From Parabacteroides sp. (lineage in GTDB: Bacteria > Bacteroidota > Bacteroidia > Bacteroidales > Tannerellaceae): 64,000 nt of DNA. A model generated the notes under the pieces. That model saw only the letters and a program-made list of their open reading frames with translations, was not told the origin of the DNA and did no database searches. The DNA lies in NCBI GenBank assembly GCA_017937385.1, contig JAGBDR010000025.1, forward strand, positions 62,001 through 126,000, written 5' to 3'. Of the stretch, positions 36,751 through 46,300 are shown one piece after another. Positions within the stretch are counted from its first letter, which is position 1. Each line of letters opens with the position of its first letter. A program made the translations under genes and the position numbers.

Positions 36751-36925
36751 ATCGTTTCTTTTTTAACCGACCTGCCTTGCGTAAGGCTTGATCTAAAATA
36801 TATTGGATCTGGCCGTTTGTACTTCGAAATTCATCGGCGGCCCAGGCTTCGATCGCTTCCATCATTTCTGCGTCGATGCGCAATATGAAACTTTTGGTCA
36901 CATTTCTGTTTTCCTTTTTGGCCAT
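36749..36925 (-). CDS. Arc-like ribbon-helix-helix protein, 58 aa
   Basis: A 58-aa frame starting MAKKENRNVTKSFILRIDAE, with the RHH pattern: a strand (TKSFILRID), helix A (EMMEAIEAWAADE) and helix B (TNGQIQYILDQALR), and a basic tail RLKKKR. Arc-type proteins bind DNA as dimers. In Bacteroidota the same small gene is often found beside an SPFH-domain gene, as here (19 bases upstream), and the two are probably one operon. The stop overlaps the terminator of the susC/susD operon on the other strand. Confidence 0.85.
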   Translation of the reverse strand: MAKKENRNVTKSFILRIDAEMMEAIEAWAADEFRSTNGQIQYILDQALRKAGRLKKKR

Positions 36926-36944
36926 ATTTATGTTGGGATATTAA

Positions 36945-37898
36945 TTATTGGTATAAGGTGCCTGTGTTGACGATGGGCTGTGCCGGTTCGTCGGCGCACA
37001 AGACGACTAACAGGTTGCTGATCATGGCGGCTTTGCGTTCCTCGTCCAATTCGACAATCTCTTCTTCACTCAGTTTATTCAGTGCCATTTGTACCATCGA
37101 GACGGCTCCTTCGACGATTTTCTCACGAGCTGAAATGATGGCTTCCGCTTGCTGGCGGCGTAGCATGACGGCGGCTATTTCCGGTGCGTATGCCAAGTAA
37201 TTGATGCGGGCTTCGACGACCTCCATGCCCGACATGGAGAGGCGTTCGTTCAGTTTCAGTACCAATTGCTCGTTGATTTCATCGCTGCCGGCCCGCAGTG
37301 TCAGTTCCTCGTTGTCGTTATTGTTGTTGTTGTCGTAAGCATATTCACCGGCTACTTGCCGTAGGGCGGCATCACTTTGGATTTTGACAAAGCTTTCGAA
37401 GGCATTCATGCGCTTGGCGACAGCCGTGCTTCCTGCCGGGGTGGTCCCGTTGGTCGCTTCGACCATGGTTTGCGTGTCGATTTCGAACAGGGCCTTGTAG
37501 GTGTCCTTCAATCTCCAGACCAAGACGAGGCCGATCAGGATAGGGTTGCCGGTCTTGTCGTTGACCTTGATCGGGTCGGCGTTCAGGTTACGGGCACGCA
37601 AGGAGATCTTTTTACATTCTAAAAACGGATTGACCCAGTAATATCCGGTCTTGCGGAATGTCCCTTTGTACTTGCCGAAAAAGACCATACAGAGAGCTTC
37701 GTTGGGTTCTATCATGATAAAACCGAACCAGATGATGAACCATGCGACCGTGCTTATGACGGTTGTTGCAATGGCAAGTCCCAGAGAAACGAAAAGGAAA
37801 GAGCAGGCGACGATAGCCGGAATTGCGACCAGTTGCAGGAATAACATGGCAAACCCGTTGACAGTCTTTCCTTTGAATTGAAATTCTTGTGTGTCCAT
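36945..37898 (-). CDS. SPFH/band-7 domain membrane protein
   Basis: A 317-aa stomatin-like protein. Two hydrophobic segments at about 14-40 and 40-62 make an N-terminal hairpin or two helices. The SPFH (band 7) domain follows, about 62-250 (EPNEALCMVFFGKYKGTFRK), and includes an Asn-rich insertion DNNNNNDNEE near residue 190. The C-terminus is helical with EAIISAREKIVEGAV. Such proteins form large rings or microdomains in the membrane and associate with proteases. It is the first gene of an operon with the small Arc-like regulator. The promoter is not clear. Confidence 0.92.
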   Translation of the reverse strand: MDTQEFQFKGKTVNGFAMLFLQLVAIPAIVACSFLFVSLGLAIATTVISTVAWFIIWFGFIMIEPNEALCMVFFGKYKGTFRKTGYYWVNPFLECKKISLRARNLNADPIKVNDKTGNPILIGLVLVWRLKDTYKALFEIDTQTMVEATNGTTPAGSTAVAKRMNAFESFVKIQSDAALRQVAGEYAYDNNNNNDNEELTLRAGSDEINEQLVLKLNERLSMSGMEVVEARINYLAYAPEIAAVMLRRQQAEAIISAREKIVEGAVSMVQMALNKLSEEEIVELDEERKAAMISNLLVVLCADEPAQPIVNTGTLYQ

Positions 37899-38003
37899 AA
37901 TGATTATTGTTTGATATTATTTTGATATTACAAATCAAGAGGATTTTCCGGACTTCTGCAAATAAATTCTGGACTTTTTGTGAGTAGATATATAAATATT
38001 CTA

Positions 38004-38011
38004 TAGCTTTG
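38004..38011 (+). promoter_or_regulatory. -7 box of the Pif1-like helicase gene
   Basis: TAGCTTTG, 11 bases before the start codon at 38023, so the leader is very short. The nearest TTTG upstream is 23 bases away, longer than usual. Confidence 0.45.
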
Positions 38012-38022
38012 TCCATTCAAAA

Positions 38023-40035
38023 ATGACACGCTTGGAATTTCAGTTAGATACAGACAATAAAGAGTTTCAGGATGCCCTGCAACTGATCACTCATACACGC
38101 CAATCCGTCTTCCTGACCGGGAAAGCGGGAACAGGTAAATCCACGTTCTTGAAATATATTTGTGCACATACGAAAAAGAAATATGTCGTATTGGCTCCAA
38201 CTGGGATTGCGGCGATTAATGCGGAAGGGGTGACGCTTCATTCTTTTTTCAAGTTGCCTTTCCGCCCGATGTTGCCCGACGATCCGGATTTGAGCCTGAA
38301 AAAGGGGCGTATCTTCGAGTTCTTCAAGTACAGGAAAGAGCACCGGAAGCTGATAGCGGAAGTGGAATTGATCATTATCGACGAGATCTCGATGGTGCGG
38401 GCGGATATCATCGATTGTGTTGACCGGATCTTGCGTGTTTTTTCCGGTAATATGCGTTTGCCGTTCGGAGGCAAGCAATTGTTGTTTGTCGGCGATGTCT
38501 TCCAGTTGGAGCCGGTGGTTCCTTCCGACCAGAAAGAGATATTGAACCGTTTCTACGCCAGTCCGTTTTTCTTTTCGGCCCGTGTTTTCAAGGATATAAA
38601 TTTGGTTCCGATAGAATTACAGAAAGTGTACCGGCAGACTGATCCTGTATTTATTCATATTCTGGACCGTATCCGTAACAATGTCGCCCAGAAACAGGAG
38701 CTGGACACGCTGAATGCCCGTTATTTTCCCGATTTTACACCGTGCAACGAAGATATGTATATCACGCTTGCTACCCGTCGGGACCAGGTGGATTTTATCA
38801 ATGAACGGAAATTGGCGGAATTGCCCGGTGAAGAATTTGTCTCCCACGGTAAAATCGAAGGTGATTTCCCAGAATCGTCTTTGCCAACACAATTGAATCT
38901 CTCCATCAAGGAGCAGGCCCAGGTCATCTTTATCGATAATGATTATGAGCGGCGTTGGGTGAACGGGACGATCGGCATGGTGTCGGGGATCGATGAAAAT
39001 GGAAATGTCTATGTCCTGTTGGAAGACGGCAGGGAGTATTTGGTCGAACCGACCTCTTGGCGTAATTATAAATATAGGTATAACGAAAAGGAGAAAAAGG
39101 TTGAAGAAGAGATTGTCGGGACTTTCGAACAGTTGCCGATCCGCCTGGCCTGGGCGATCACAGTACATAAGAGCCAGGGCTTAACGTTCAGTCGTGTCGT
39201 GGTGGATTTGACCGGGGGCGTGTTTGCCGGTGGCCAGACGTATGTCGCACTGAGCCGTTGCACCTCTTTGGAAGGCTTGGTGCTGAAAAGCCGGATTTCT
39301 CCGCATGATATCTTTGTCAGGAAAGAGATTGTCCAGTTCAGCCAGATGTTCAATGACCGGCAGCTGATAGAAAACAGTTTGCGTGAAAGCGAGGCGGAAT
39401 TGTTGTATGCACGTGCGGCCCATAGTTTCAGAACCGGCCATGTGAAAGAAACGGTCGAAACGTTTGCGGCTGCCGTCTGTAAGCGGAACGAACTGGAGAA
39501 GCCGGAGGTGCAACGGTTGCTTCGTATGAAATTGCAAACCATGAATACCCAACGGGCCCAGATCAAGAAACTTCAGGAGGAACTACATGCCCAACGGGAG
39601 ATTCAGAAAGAATATGCCCATGAGTATTATCTGATGGGAAATGAATGTATCACGAAAGCGCATGATCCGAATGCGGCGATCCGTTCTTTCGATAAAGCAC
39701 TCCGGCTTTATCCGGAATTTGTGGATGCTTGGGTGCGTAAAGGGGTGACGCTTCTTGACGTGGGTGACGACTTCCAGGCACTTACTTGTCTGAACGAAGC
39801 CGTGCGGCTGAATCCGAAATCGTTTAAGGCGCGTTACAATCGTGGAAAGTCTTATCTTCAGCTGAAGTATTACGATGAGGCCGTTTCCGATTTCTTGCAA
39901 GCGGTCGGCTTGAAGCCGAAACATGCCGCTGCCCATGAATACCTTGCTGAAGCCTATCTGCTTATAGGAGAGGAGCAGCAGGCGCAACGGCATCAGGATA
40001 TTGCGGATGCGCTTCGGGATAGGAATGAAAGTTAA
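38023..40035 (+). CDS. Pif1-like helicase with C-terminal TPR domain
   Basis: A 670-aa SF1B helicase: Walker A FLTGKAGTGKSTFLKY (about residues 31-46), motif Ia VLAPTGIAAINAEG, Walker B IIIDEISMVRADI, motif III GGKQLLFVGDVFQL, the motif V-like AWAITVHKSQGLTF and motif VI YVALSRCTSLEGL (about 400-430). A helical linker follows, and then at about 530-665 three TPR-like repeats (AIRSFDKALRLYPEFVDAW, then two more). It should unwind DNA 5'-3' and, with the TPRs, contact other proteins. The combination is frequent in Bacteroidota but its exact role is not established. Confidence 0.93.
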   Translation: MTRLEFQLDTDNKEFQDALQLITHTRQSVFLTGKAGTGKSTFLKYICAHTKKKYVVLAPTGIAAINAEGVTLHSFFKLPFRPMLPDDPDLSLKKGRIFEFFKYRKEHRKLIAEVELIIIDEISMVRADIIDCVDRILRVFSGNMRLPFGGKQLLFVGDVFQLEPVVPSDQKEILNRFYASPFFFSARVFKDINLVPIELQKVYRQTDPVFIHILDRIRNNVAQKQELDTLNARYFPDFTPCNEDMYITLATRRDQVDFINERKLAELPGEEFVSHGKIEGDFPESSLPTQLNLSIKEQAQVIFIDNDYERRWVNGTIGMVSGIDENGNVYVLLEDGREYLVEPTSWRNYKYRYNEKEKKVEEEIVGTFEQLPIRLAWAITVHKSQGLTFSRVVVDLTGGVFAGGQTYVALSRCTSLEGLVLKSRISPHDIFVRKEIVQFSQMFNDRQLIENSLRESEAELLYARAAHSFRTGHVKETVETFAAAVCKRNELEKPEVQRLLRMKLQTMNTQRAQIKKLQEELHAQREIQKEYAHEYYLMGNECITKAHDPNAAIRSFDKALRLYPEFVDAWVRKGVTLLDVGDDFQALTCLNEAVRLNPKSFKARYNRGKSYLQLKYYDEAVSDFLQAVGLKPKHAAAHEYLAEAYLLIGEEQQAQRHQDIADALRDRNES

Positions 40036-40053
40036 TATCTTGCGTTGGTTTAT

Positions 40054-41265
40054 ATGTACAGGTTTTATACATTTATATTTGTAAATATCTTTTCGATCAT
40101 CTGTTTGTCAATAGCCGGATGTACGGCTCGTCCGAAGAAGGAACACTATGTCGTGGTCTTGTCCATGGACGGTTTTCGTTCGGACTATCCGTCGCATGCG
40201 TATACGCCGACTCTCGATTCGTTGGCCCGAGTAGGGGTGAAGGCGGCTTTTCGTCCCTGTTTTCCGAGTATGACGTTTCCGAACCATTACAGCATGGCGA
40301 CCGGCTTGCATCCGGATCATCACGGATTGGTGCATAACACTTTTTACGCTCCTGATCTGGATCGTGTCTATACGAAGGGAAATCCGGATCCGGCTTTTTT
40401 CGGAGGCGAGCCGATCTGGAACACGGCGGAAAAGCAGGGCGTCCGGACTGCCGCTATCTATTGGGTCGGCAGTGAATATCTGATACAGGGACGCCGGCCG
40501 TCCATCTGGAAACCGTTTGACGCAAGTGTCCCTTTTGCTGACCGGGCGGATTCGGTGATCGCCTGGTTGCAGTTGCCCGAAAAGGTGCGCCCGCGCTTGG
40601 TTATGTGGTATCTGGAGGAACCGGATGCGACTGGACATACGGCCACTCCCGATTCGGCGGCCACTTTTTCGATGGTTGAACGGCTGGACCGGCTGTTAGG
40701 CGACTTCTTCGTGAAAGCCCGTAAGTTGGAAATCTTTGATCGGATTGACTTTGTCGTCTTGTCCGATCATGGCATGGCGACCTATTATCCGGAGAATTAT
40801 GTGAATCTGAATGACTATCTGCCTCGCGACAGTTTCGATTATGTTTTCGACGGGGTACCGACTTTGCTTTATCCGAAACCGGCTTATACGGATAGCGCTT
40901 ATGCGATCCTGAAGCGCGTGCCGCATGTGACGGTTTGGAAAAAGGACGAGATCCCGGAACGGTTCGTGTATGGGAAGAACTCGCGTATAGGCGATTTGTT
41001 CGTATTGCCGGATGTCGGGACATATCTGCAATTCACTCCGGTGCCGTGTCCTTTATTAGCGGCTACGCATGGATATGACAATTTTGCTCCGGAGATGGAA
41101 GCGATCTTTTATGCGGCAGGACCTTCCTTCAAGCAGAATACGGAACTGCCGGTTATGGCGAATGTTAATTTATACCTGATAATAGCCCGCTTGCTGGATT
41201 TGCAGCCGGCTCCTACAGATGGGGATAGCGCGGTCGTTTCAACCTTGTTCAGGGCATCGGAATAA
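40054..41265 (+). CDS. Ectonucleotide pyrophosphatase/phosphodiesterase-like lipoprotein
   Basis: About 403 aa from the ATG at 40054; the frame also has a TTG at 40045. The signal peptide ends in the lipobox SIAGC. The alkaline-phosphatase fold with the NPP-type site follows: metal ligand Asp in VLSMDGFRSDY, catalytic Thr in FPSMTFPNHYSM, EEPDATGHTATP with a metal Asp and His, VVLSDHGMATY with Asp-His, and the last His in ATHGYDNFAPEM. Such enzymes split nucleotide pyrophosphate or phosphodiester bonds outside the cytosol. It is 18 bases after the helicase gene and may be co-transcribed. Confidence 0.93.
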   Translation: MYRFYTFIFVNIFSIICLSIAGCTARPKKEHYVVVLSMDGFRSDYPSHAYTPTLDSLARVGVKAAFRPCFPSMTFPNHYSMATGLHPDHHGLVHNTFYAPDLDRVYTKGNPDPAFFGGEPIWNTAEKQGVRTAAIYWVGSEYLIQGRRPSIWKPFDASVPFADRADSVIAWLQLPEKVRPRLVMWYLEEPDATGHTATPDSAATFSMVERLDRLLGDFFVKARKLEIFDRIDFVVLSDHGMATYYPENYVNLNDYLPRDSFDYVFDGVPTLLYPKPAYTDSAYAILKRVPHVTVWKKDEIPERFVYGKNSRIGDLFVLPDVGTYLQFTPVPCPLLAATHGYDNFAPEMEAIFYAAGPSFKQNTELPVMANVNLYLIIARLLDLQPAPTDGDSAVVSTLFRASE

Positions 41266-41323
41266 ACTGTAGTATCTGCTGTCCGGAAGAGGGCAGCAGA
41301 TATCGCAAACATCCTGCCGTTGT

Positions 41324-41539
41324 TTAGAAATAACAATTCATTCCCGGAGAGAAAGCCAATTGGCTGCTGGCGCTTTTTATTTCGATTTTGTTTTCTCTTG
41401 CCAGCCATCCGATTGCCGACCACAGATCGGCTTCAGTCAAAGCCGTTGCCTTTTTCAACTCCTCAAAACTCCAGCTCCCGCCATCTAATAATAAATTGCA
41501 GATGGCTCCGGCATTTAATCCGATCGTCCCTTTATTCAT
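41324..41539 (-). CDS. Winged-helix protein (DUF2582-like), 71 aa
   Basis: A 71-aa protein matching the small winged-helix family: NKGTIGLNAGAICNLLLD, WSFEELKKATALTEADLWSAI, GWLARENKIEI, and a beta wing at the end. Such proteins are probably DNA-binding. The closing residues are GMNCYF. It stands alone, convergent with the phosphodiesterase gene, with 58 bases between. No terminator is obvious. Confidence 0.85.
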   Translation of the reverse strand: MNKGTIGLNAGAICNLLLDGGSWSFEELKKATALTEADLWSAIGWLARENKIEIKSASSQLAFSPGMNCYF

Positions 41540-41655
41540 GATAAATATTATTTTTGTTTGATGTTACGTGAACTATAAACAATGCAAGATTGGGAAATGA
41601 TTGCAGGAATCCTGGTTTTTAGAAAGATTTAAAGATTTGCAGTTGATTTGCCCCA

Positions 41656-41689
41656 AAAAAGAAAAAGCCCGCAGGAGAACTGCAGGCTT
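41656..41689 (-). terminator. Terminator of tRNA-Glu
   Basis: A 10-bp stem (41665-41674 with 41680-41689, one mismatch) directly after the tRNA, followed on the minus strand by a T-rich run. Confidence 0.85.
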
Positions 41690-41693
41690 CTTG

Positions 41694-41766
41694 TAGTGCG
41701 TCCGGGATTCGAACCCGAGTTTCCGCCGTGAGAGGGCGGCGTCCTAGACCTCTAGACGAATGCACC
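41694..41766 (-). tRNA. tRNA-Glu(CTC)
   Basis: A 73-nt cloverleaf on the minus strand: D arm GTCTAGAGGTCTAGGAC, anticodon arm CCGCC-CTCTCAC-GGCGG with anticodon CTC (reads GAG), T loop TTCGAAT. The acceptor stem, GGTGCAT with ACGCACT, shows a G-U first pair and an A-C mismatch at the sixth pair, which is unusual. No CCA is encoded. A terminator follows. Confidence 0.92.
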
Positions 41767-41933
41767 GAGTTGTCTTTGTTTGACGCTGCGAAATTAGTAA
41801 ATATTTTATTCCGATGTATCATTTGAGGAATTTTTTTTGAAGAAAATGTTTCTCTTCTGTCATTTTGATACCTGAATTTTGCGTGTCTGCACTAAAAGGC
41901 GTTAAAAGAGGTGTCAAATTCATTTGCATTTCA

Positions 41934-41964
41934 TTTGTGTTCAAGTTTATTTATCCTACCTTTG
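41934..41964 (+). promoter_or_regulatory. Promoter of mutA-mutB
   Basis: TTTG (41934-41937), 19 bases, TACCTTTG (41957-41964): exact consensus. It gives a leader of about 60 nt. I see no cobalamin riboswitch in that leader. Confidence 0.85.
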
Positions 41965-42029
41965 CCTGCTGTTATTGAACAATATACTATTGAACAATTA
42001 CTAATACCAGTATTAAAACAACTAATATT

Positions 42030-43895
42030 ATGGCAGAATTAAAAGAAAAACTTTTCTCAGAATTCGCACCTGTGTCTACTGAAGAGTGGATGGCGAAGAT
42101 TACGGCCGACCTCAAAGGGGTTCCGTTTGAGAAAAAGCTTGTTTGGAAGACAGGCGAAGGATTTAATGTGAATCCTTTCTATCGTGCAGAAGACATCGAA
42201 GGTTTGAAGACCACCGAATCTCTTCCCGGTGAATTCCCTTATGTTCGCGGAACAAAGAAGGACAACGATTGGAAGGTGCGCCAGAACATCGAGGTCACCT
42301 GTTTCAAAGGTGCTAATGAAAAAGCCCTTGACATCCTGAATAAGGGTGTGACATCTCTTGGCTTCGTCATTAAAGGAAGCGACGTAAATGCCGAAAACAT
42401 TGCTACCTTGCTCGATGGTATTTGTCCTGAATGCGTGGAACTGAATTTCAACACTTGCAATTGCAAGGCTGAAATGCTGATCGGCATCCTGGCCGATTGT
42501 TTCAAAGGCAAAGGGGCTGATTTGGAAAAATGTAAGGGTTCTGTGAACTACGACCCGTTCAAGAAACCTTTGGTAAAAGGAAAGGAAAATGAAAACTGGG
42601 TGGAAGCTGCCGCCGCTGTGCTCAAAGCGGGTGCCGCTCTGCCGGGTTATAAGGTGTTGGCTGTGAATGCCTTCTACTTCAACAATGCAGGCGCTTATAT
42701 CTCTCAGGAGTTGGGATATGCGTTGGCTTGGGGAAACGAACTGATGGCGAAACTGACCGAAGCCGGATTGGATGCAACGGAAGTTGCCAAGAAGATCAAA
42801 TTCAATTTCGGTATCAGTTCCAACTACTTCATGGAAATCGCCAAGTTCCGTGCCGCCCGTTGGTTGTGGGCTGAAATCGTGGCTGCCTACAAGCCGGCTT
42901 GCCCGTGTGCTTGCAAGATGCATGTTCATGCACAGACTTCGGAATGGAACATGACGGTTTATGATGCTCACGTAAACTTGCTGCGTTCACAGACAGAAGC
43001 GATGTCGGCCGCTCTTGCCGGTGTCGATTCGATCACGGTTTGTCCGTTCGACAAGACATTCCAGGCTCCGGACGACTTCTCCGAACGTATCGCTCGCAAT
43101 CAGCAGTTGCTGTTGAAGGAAGAATGCCATTTGGATAAGGTGGTCGATCCTTCTGCCGGTTCTTATTATGTGGAAGTCCTGACGAACTCTTTGGCTGATG
43201 TAGCCTGGAAGTTGTTCCTGGAAGTGGAAGATAAAGGCGGTTTCGGTGCGGAAGTCGCTTCCGGTGAAATCCAGAAAGCCGTTAATGCCTCCAACGAAGC
43301 CCGTAAGAAAGCGGTTGCAACCCGTCGTGAAATCCTGTTGGGATCCAACCAGTTCCCGAACTTCAACGAAGTGGCAGCCGAAAAGATTAAGCACGAAGCA
43401 ACCGCTTGTTGCTGTGGCGGCGGTCACGATTGTGGCGAAGCAACTGTGACGGCTCTCGACTTCTCCCGCGGTGCTTCTGAATTTGAAGCTTTGCGCTTGG
43501 CAACGGAAAAGAGCGGAAAGACTCCGAAAGTATTCATGTTGACGATCGGTAATCTGGCTATGCGCCTGGCTCGCTCTCAGTTCTCAAGCAACTTCTTTGC
43601 TTGTGCAGGATATAAGGTGATTGACAACTTAGGTTTCGATACGGTTGAGGCAGGCGTGGAAGCAGCTGTTGAGGCAGGTGCTGAAATCGTGGTCCTTTGC
43701 TCAAGCGATGATGAATATGCTGAATTGGCTCCTGCGGCTTACAAGGCTTTGGCAGGAAGAGCCGAGTTTGTTGTAGCCGGTATGCCTGCTTGCATGGAAG
43801 ACCTGAAGGCAGTGGGCATCGATCAATATGTAAATGTAAAGAGCAACGTGCTTGAAACATTGAAAGCTTTCAACGTAAAATTAGGAATTAATTGA
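42030..43895 (+). CDS. mutA: Methylmalonyl-CoA mutase small subunit
   Basis: A 621-aa subunit with a TIM-barrel domain (about 1-430) and a C-terminal cobalamin-binding-like fold (about 480-620) that lacks the cobalt-ligand DxHxxG motif, as expected of the non-catalytic subunit. A Cys-rich linker ACCCGGGHDCG lies around residue 460, between the two domains, and a CPCACK patch around residue 290. With MutB it converts succinyl-CoA and (R)-methylmalonyl-CoA, the pathway to propionate in Bacteroidales. A consensus promoter precedes it; mutB follows after about 95 bases. Confidence 0.96.
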   Translation: MAELKEKLFSEFAPVSTEEWMAKITADLKGVPFEKKLVWKTGEGFNVNPFYRAEDIEGLKTTESLPGEFPYVRGTKKDNDWKVRQNIEVTCFKGANEKALDILNKGVTSLGFVIKGSDVNAENIATLLDGICPECVELNFNTCNCKAEMLIGILADCFKGKGADLEKCKGSVNYDPFKKPLVKGKENENWVEAAAAVLKAGAALPGYKVLAVNAFYFNNAGAYISQELGYALAWGNELMAKLTEAGLDATEVAKKIKFNFGISSNYFMEIAKFRAARWLWAEIVAAYKPACPCACKMHVHAQTSEWNMTVYDAHVNLLRSQTEAMSAALAGVDSITVCPFDKTFQAPDDFSERIARNQQLLLKEECHLDKVVDPSAGSYYVEVLTNSLADVAWKLFLEVEDKGGFGAEVASGEIQKAVNASNEARKKAVATRREILLGSNQFPNFNEVAAEKIKHEATACCCGGGHDCGEATVTALDFSRGASEFEALRLATEKSGKTPKVFMLTIGNLAMRLARSQFSSNFFACAGYKVIDNLGFDTVEAGVEAAVEAGAEIVVLCSSDDEYAELAPAAYKALAGRAEFVVAGMPACMEDLKAVGIDQYVNVKSNVLETLKAFNVKLGIN

Positions 43896-43897
43896 TT

Positions 43898-43976
43898 TAT
43901 GATTTATGATTTCAGATTTATGGTTTATCATTGACGTATAAATCATAAATTGTAAATCATAAATGATGAATCTTAA
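43898..43976. repeat. AT-rich palindromic intergenic repeat, copy 2
   Basis: Tandem and inverted copies of ATTTATGATTT and AAATCATAAAT fill the gap between mutA and mutB. It could form a hairpin that tunes the ratio of the two subunits. It belongs with the copies at 25576, 51741 and 62650. Confidence 0.75.
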
Positions 43977-43989
43977 ATCATCAGAGATC

Positions 43990-46137
43990 ATGAGACCAAA
44001 TTTTAAAAACATAGATATAAAGAATGCCGGTTTTGCAGCTATCGACGCTGCCGAATGGGCAAAGGCCAATGGCATCGAAGCCAATTGGAAAACACCCGAG
44101 CACATCGAGGTGAAACCCGTATATACTAAAGAAGACCTGGAAGGAATGGAACACCTGAACTACGCTTCCGGTCTGCCTCCTTATCTGCGTGGCCCGTATA
44201 GCGGCATGTACGCGATGCGTCCCTGGACAATCCGTCAGTATGCCGGTTTCTCTACGGCTGAAGAGTCCAACGCTTTCTATCGCCGTAACTTAGCTTCCGG
44301 CCAGAAAGGTCTGTCGGTCGCTTTCGACCTTCCGACACACCGCGGTTATGATGCCGACAACGAACGTGTAGTCGGTGACGTCGGTAAAGCCGGTGTTTCG
44401 ATCTGTTCGTTGGAAAACATGAAGGTTTTGTTTGCCGGCATTCCTTTGAACAAGATGTCCGTGTCCATGACCATGAACGGTGGTGTGCTTCCTGTCCTGG
44501 CATTCTACATCAATGCCGGTTTGGAACAGGGCGCGAAGCTGGAAGAAATGGCCGGTACGATCCAGAACGATATCCTGAAAGAGTTCATGGTGCGTAACAC
44601 CTATATCTATCCGCCCGAGTTCTCCATGCGTATCATCGCCGATATCTTCGAATATACTTCCCAGAAGATGCCGAAGTTCAACTCCATCTCCATCTCCGGC
44701 TACCACAAGCAGGAAGCCGGTGCGACGGCCGATATCGAAATGGCCTATACGCTTTGCGACGGTCTGGAATATCTTCGTGCCGGTGTGAACGCAGGTATCG
44801 ACATCGATGCTTTCGCTCCGCGTCTGTCCTTCTTCTGGGCGATCGGTGTGAACCATTTCATGGAAATCGCCAAGATGCGTGCCGCCCGTATGTTGTGGGC
44901 GAAGATCGTGAAGAGCTTCGGTGCCAAGAACCCGAAATCGTTGGCGCTGCGTACGCACTGCCAGACTTCCGGTTGGTCGCTGACCGAACAGGACCCGTTC
45001 AACAACGTAGGCCGTACTTGTATCGAAGCAATGGCGGCTGCATTAGGACACACGCAATCTTTGCATACGAACGCATTGGACGAAGCCATCGCGCTGCCGA
45101 CCGACTTCTCCGCACGTATCGCCCGTAACACCCAGATTTATATCCAGGAAGAGACGAAGATCTGTAAGGAAATCGACCCGTGGGCAGGTTCTTACTATGT
45201 AGAGTCGTTGACAAACGAACTGGTTCACAAAGGCTGGGCTTTGATCCAGGAAATCGAAAGCATGGGCGGTATGGCGAAAGCCATCGAAACCGGCCTGCCG
45301 AAGATGCGTATCGAAGAGGCCGCTGCCCGTACACAGGCTCGCATCGACTCCGGTATCCAGACAATCGTCGGTGTGAACAAATACCGTCTGCCGAAAGAAG
45401 ATCCGATCGATATCCTTGAAATCGACAATACGGCCGTTCGCAACGAGCAGATCGAACTGTTGAAAGAGTTGCGTGCCAACCGTGACGAAGAAGCCGTACA
45501 GAAAGCCTTGGCCGACATCACGGAATGTGTCCGCACGAAGAAAGGCAACTTGTTGGAACTGGCTGTCAAGGCAGCCGGCTTGCGTGCATCATTGGGAGAA
45601 ATCTCCGATGCTTGCGAAGTGGTAGTAGGTCGTTATAAAGCAATCATCAGAACTATATCAGGCGTGTATTCATCAGAAACGAAGAAAGATGCAGACTTCC
45701 AGAAGGCTTGCGAGCTGACAGCCGAGTTTGCCAAGAAAGAAGGTCGCCAGCCGCGTATCATGATCGCCAAGATGGGTCAGGACGGGCACGACCGTGGTGC
45801 TAAAGTAGTCGCTACCGGTTATGCCGATTGCGGTTTCGACGTAGACATGGGACCGTTATTCCAGACTCCGGCCGAAGCTGCCCGCCAGGCGGTAGAAAAC
45901 GACGTGCACGTAATGGGTGTCTCTTCTCTTGCCGCCGGACACAAGACTTTGGTTCCGCAGGTGATCGAAGAGCTGAAGAAGTTAGGACGCGAAGATATCA
46001 TCGTGATTGCCGGTGGTGTGATCCCTGCACAGGATTATGACTTCCTGTACAAAGCCGGTGTCGCCGCCATTTTCGGCCCGGGTACTTCCGTAACGAAAGC
46101 TGCCGTCCAGATTTTGGAAATATTGCTGGGCGAATAA
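43990..46137 (+). CDS. mutB: Methylmalonyl-CoA mutase large subunit, B12-dependent
   Basis: About 715 aa from the ATG at 43990 ([15 protein letters not shown] is the usual beginning; the frame is open 9 codons further). It has the substrate-binding barrel with [20 protein letters not shown], the segment [12 protein letters not shown], and the C-terminal adenosylcobalamin domain with [18 protein letters not shown], in which DxHxxG supplies the His that coordinates cobalt. It is the catalytic subunit of methylmalonyl-CoA mutase. It forms an operon with mutA. A 9-bp GC stem (46182-46214) lies after the gene. Confidence 0.98.
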   Translation: MRPNFKNIDIKNAGFAAIDAAEWAKANGIEANWKTPEHIEVKPVYTKEDLEGMEHLNYASGLPPYLRGPYSGMYAMRPWTIRQYAGFSTAEESNAFYRRNLASGQKGLSVAFDLPTHRGYDADNERVVGDVGKAGVSICSLENMKVLFAGIPLNKMSVSMTMNGGVLPVLAFYINAGLEQGAKLEEMAGTIQNDILKEFMVRNTYIYPPEFSMRIIADIFEYTSQKMPKFNSISISGYHKQEAGATADIEMAYTLCDGLEYLRAGVNAGIDIDAFAPRLSFFWAIGVNHFMEIAKMRAARMLWAKIVKSFGAKNPKSLALRTHCQTSGWSLTEQDPFNNVGRTCIEAMAAALGHTQSLHTNALDEAIALPTDFSARIARNTQIYIQEETKICKEIDPWAGSYYVESLTNELVHKGWALIQEIESMGGMAKAIETGLPKMRIEEAAARTQARIDSGIQTIVGVNKYRLPKEDPIDILEIDNTAVRNEQIELLKELRANRDEEAVQKALADITECVRTKKGNLLELAVKAAGLRASLGEISDACEVVVGRYKAIIRTISGVYSSETKKDADFQKACELTAEFAKKEGRQPRIMIAKMGQDGHDRGAKVVATGYADCGFDVDMGPLFQTPAEAARQAVENDVHVMGVSSLAAGHKTLVPQVIEELKKLGREDIIVIAGGVIPAQDYDFLYKAGVAAIFGPGTSVTKAAVQILEILLGE

Positions 46138-46181
46138 GATACTATTTTTTGTTTCAAATTTCTATTTGAAATCACCTCTAA

Positions 46182-46214
46182 GAGAGCCGGCCGACGAGAT
46201 GTTGTCCGGCTCTC
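46182..46214 (+). terminator. GC hairpin after mutB
   Basis: GAGAGCCGG (46182-46190) and CCGGCTCTC (46206-46214) pair perfectly. The U-run after it is missing, so it may protect the mRNA end or need Rho. An AT stem (46152-46171) precedes it. Confidence 0.55.
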
Positions 46215-46300
46215 GTCATGTATGGCCCCTAATTTGTAGGGCGGTATGCTCCGGTAATGATTTACTTTGTGTACATTTGTCCTCATAAAATAGCTTGGAT

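Noticed and set aside
41967..42029. Cobalamin riboswitch before mutA
   Set aside because: The leader is only about 60 nt and lacks the B12 box and the aptamer stems.
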